A DNA stretch of 6,612 nucleotides from JADHTT01 sp964633845 (GTDB taxonomy: Bacteria; Campylobacterota; Campylobacteria; Campylobacterales; Arcobacteraceae): positions 1 to 6,612 of the forward strand of contig CAZWLA010000064.1 of the NCBI GenBank assembly GCA_964633845.1. Direction: 5' to 3'. The notes under the pieces are model-generated. The model did no database searches. It saw only the letters and a program-made list of their open reading frames with translations, and was not told the DNA's origin. Positions 6,377 through 6,612 of the stretch are shown here, one piece after another. How positions within the stretch are numbered: the stretch's first letter is position 1; each line of letters opens with the position of its first letter. The translations under genes and the position numbers were made by a program.

Positions 6377-6381
6377 AGGGG
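6377..6381 (+). promoter_or_regulatory. thyX: thyX ribosome binding site
   Basis: AGGGG lies seven nt before the thyX ATG, in an otherwise AT-only leader, and fixes the start. Confidence 0.65.
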
Positions 6382-6388
6382 TAGACTT

Positions 6389-6612
6389 ATGGAAATTACA
6401 TTAATGCAGCATTCTTCTTTAGAGGTTTGTGCTCATGCAATTCGTACTTGTTGGCAAAGTTTTGACAAGAGTGATGATGGTGGAGAAAAAGATAAAGATC
6501 TTATAGATAGAGTTGGTAATAAATTTAAACATGCTTCTACGCTTGAGCACCTTACATATACTTTTTATATAGCTGGAGTTAGTCGTGCACTACTTCAAGA
6601 ACTAGCTCGTCA
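6389..6612 (+). CDS. thyX: Flavin-dependent thymidylate synthase ThyX, N-terminal part only
   Basis: The first 74 codons of ThyX, cut by the right edge. The enzyme makes dTMP from dUMP using FAD, NADPH and methylenetetrahydrofolate, and replaces ThyA in many Campylobacterota. Recognisable segments are AIRTCWQSF (17-25), SDDGG (28-32), DLIDRVGNKFKHASTLEH (37-54) and SRALLQELAR (65-74). They resemble the start of Helicobacter ThyX closely. The last complete codon is the Arg that opens the RHR signature motif; the rest of that motif and the catalytic part lie beyond the window. The gene is transcribed divergently from typA. Confidence 0.93.
   Translation, partial: MEITLMQHSSLEVCAHAIRTCWQSFDKSDDGGEKDKDLIDRVGNKFKHASTLEHLTYTFYIAGVSRALLQELAR

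Noticed and set aside
6265..6388. Riboswitch, small RNA or tRNA in the typA-thyX gap
   Set aside because: The 124-bp gap is nearly all A/T apart from the promoter and ribosome-binding elements. No structured GC-containing element or tRNA-like fold was seen.
1..6612. CRISPR array, insertion sequence or long repeats
   Set aside because: No regularly spaced direct repeats, transposase motifs or long terminal inverted repeats were found on either strand.

Overview
The window is AT-rich DNA whose proteins read as Campylobacterota (Epsilonproteobacteria). The TypA and ThyX sequences closely resemble, from memory, those of Campylobacter and Helicobacter. The very low GC content and overall gene style suggest an Arcobacter-like organism, though genus is an inference without a search.

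Layout: six complete genes and one partial gene lie on the minus strand and read right to left, followed at the right edge by one partial plus-strand gene. From position 6264 leftward the order is typA (translational GTPase), a YchJ-type SEC-C zinc protein, a divergent IscU/NifU-like scaffold protein, a ferritin-like helical protein of unknown function, mtnK (methylthioribose kinase), mtnA (methylthioribose-1-phosphate isomerase), and the first 120 codons of a type III-like DNA adenine methyltransferase (mod). thyX (flavin-dependent thymidylate synthase) is divergent from typA and runs off the right edge.

typA to mtnA looks like one operon. The genes overlap by 14, 1, 14 and 11 nt, and the only gap is 18 nt. 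A TATAAT element lies about 44 bp upstream of typA. No convincing intrinsic terminator was seen between these genes. mod follows mtnA after 57 nt that carry an extended -10 promoter candidate, so it may be its own transcription unit and the edge of an accessory restriction-modification locus.

How the genes may work together: mtnK and mtnA catalyse successive steps of methylthioribose recycling. The scaffold-like and ferritin-like proteins are translationally coupled and may handle iron or Fe-S clusters together, possibly with the zinc-binding YchJ protein. That module is the least explained part of the window: the scaffold lacks the usual first cluster cysteine, and the ferritin-like protein appears to be an internal duplication with one complete and one degenerate metal-ligand set.
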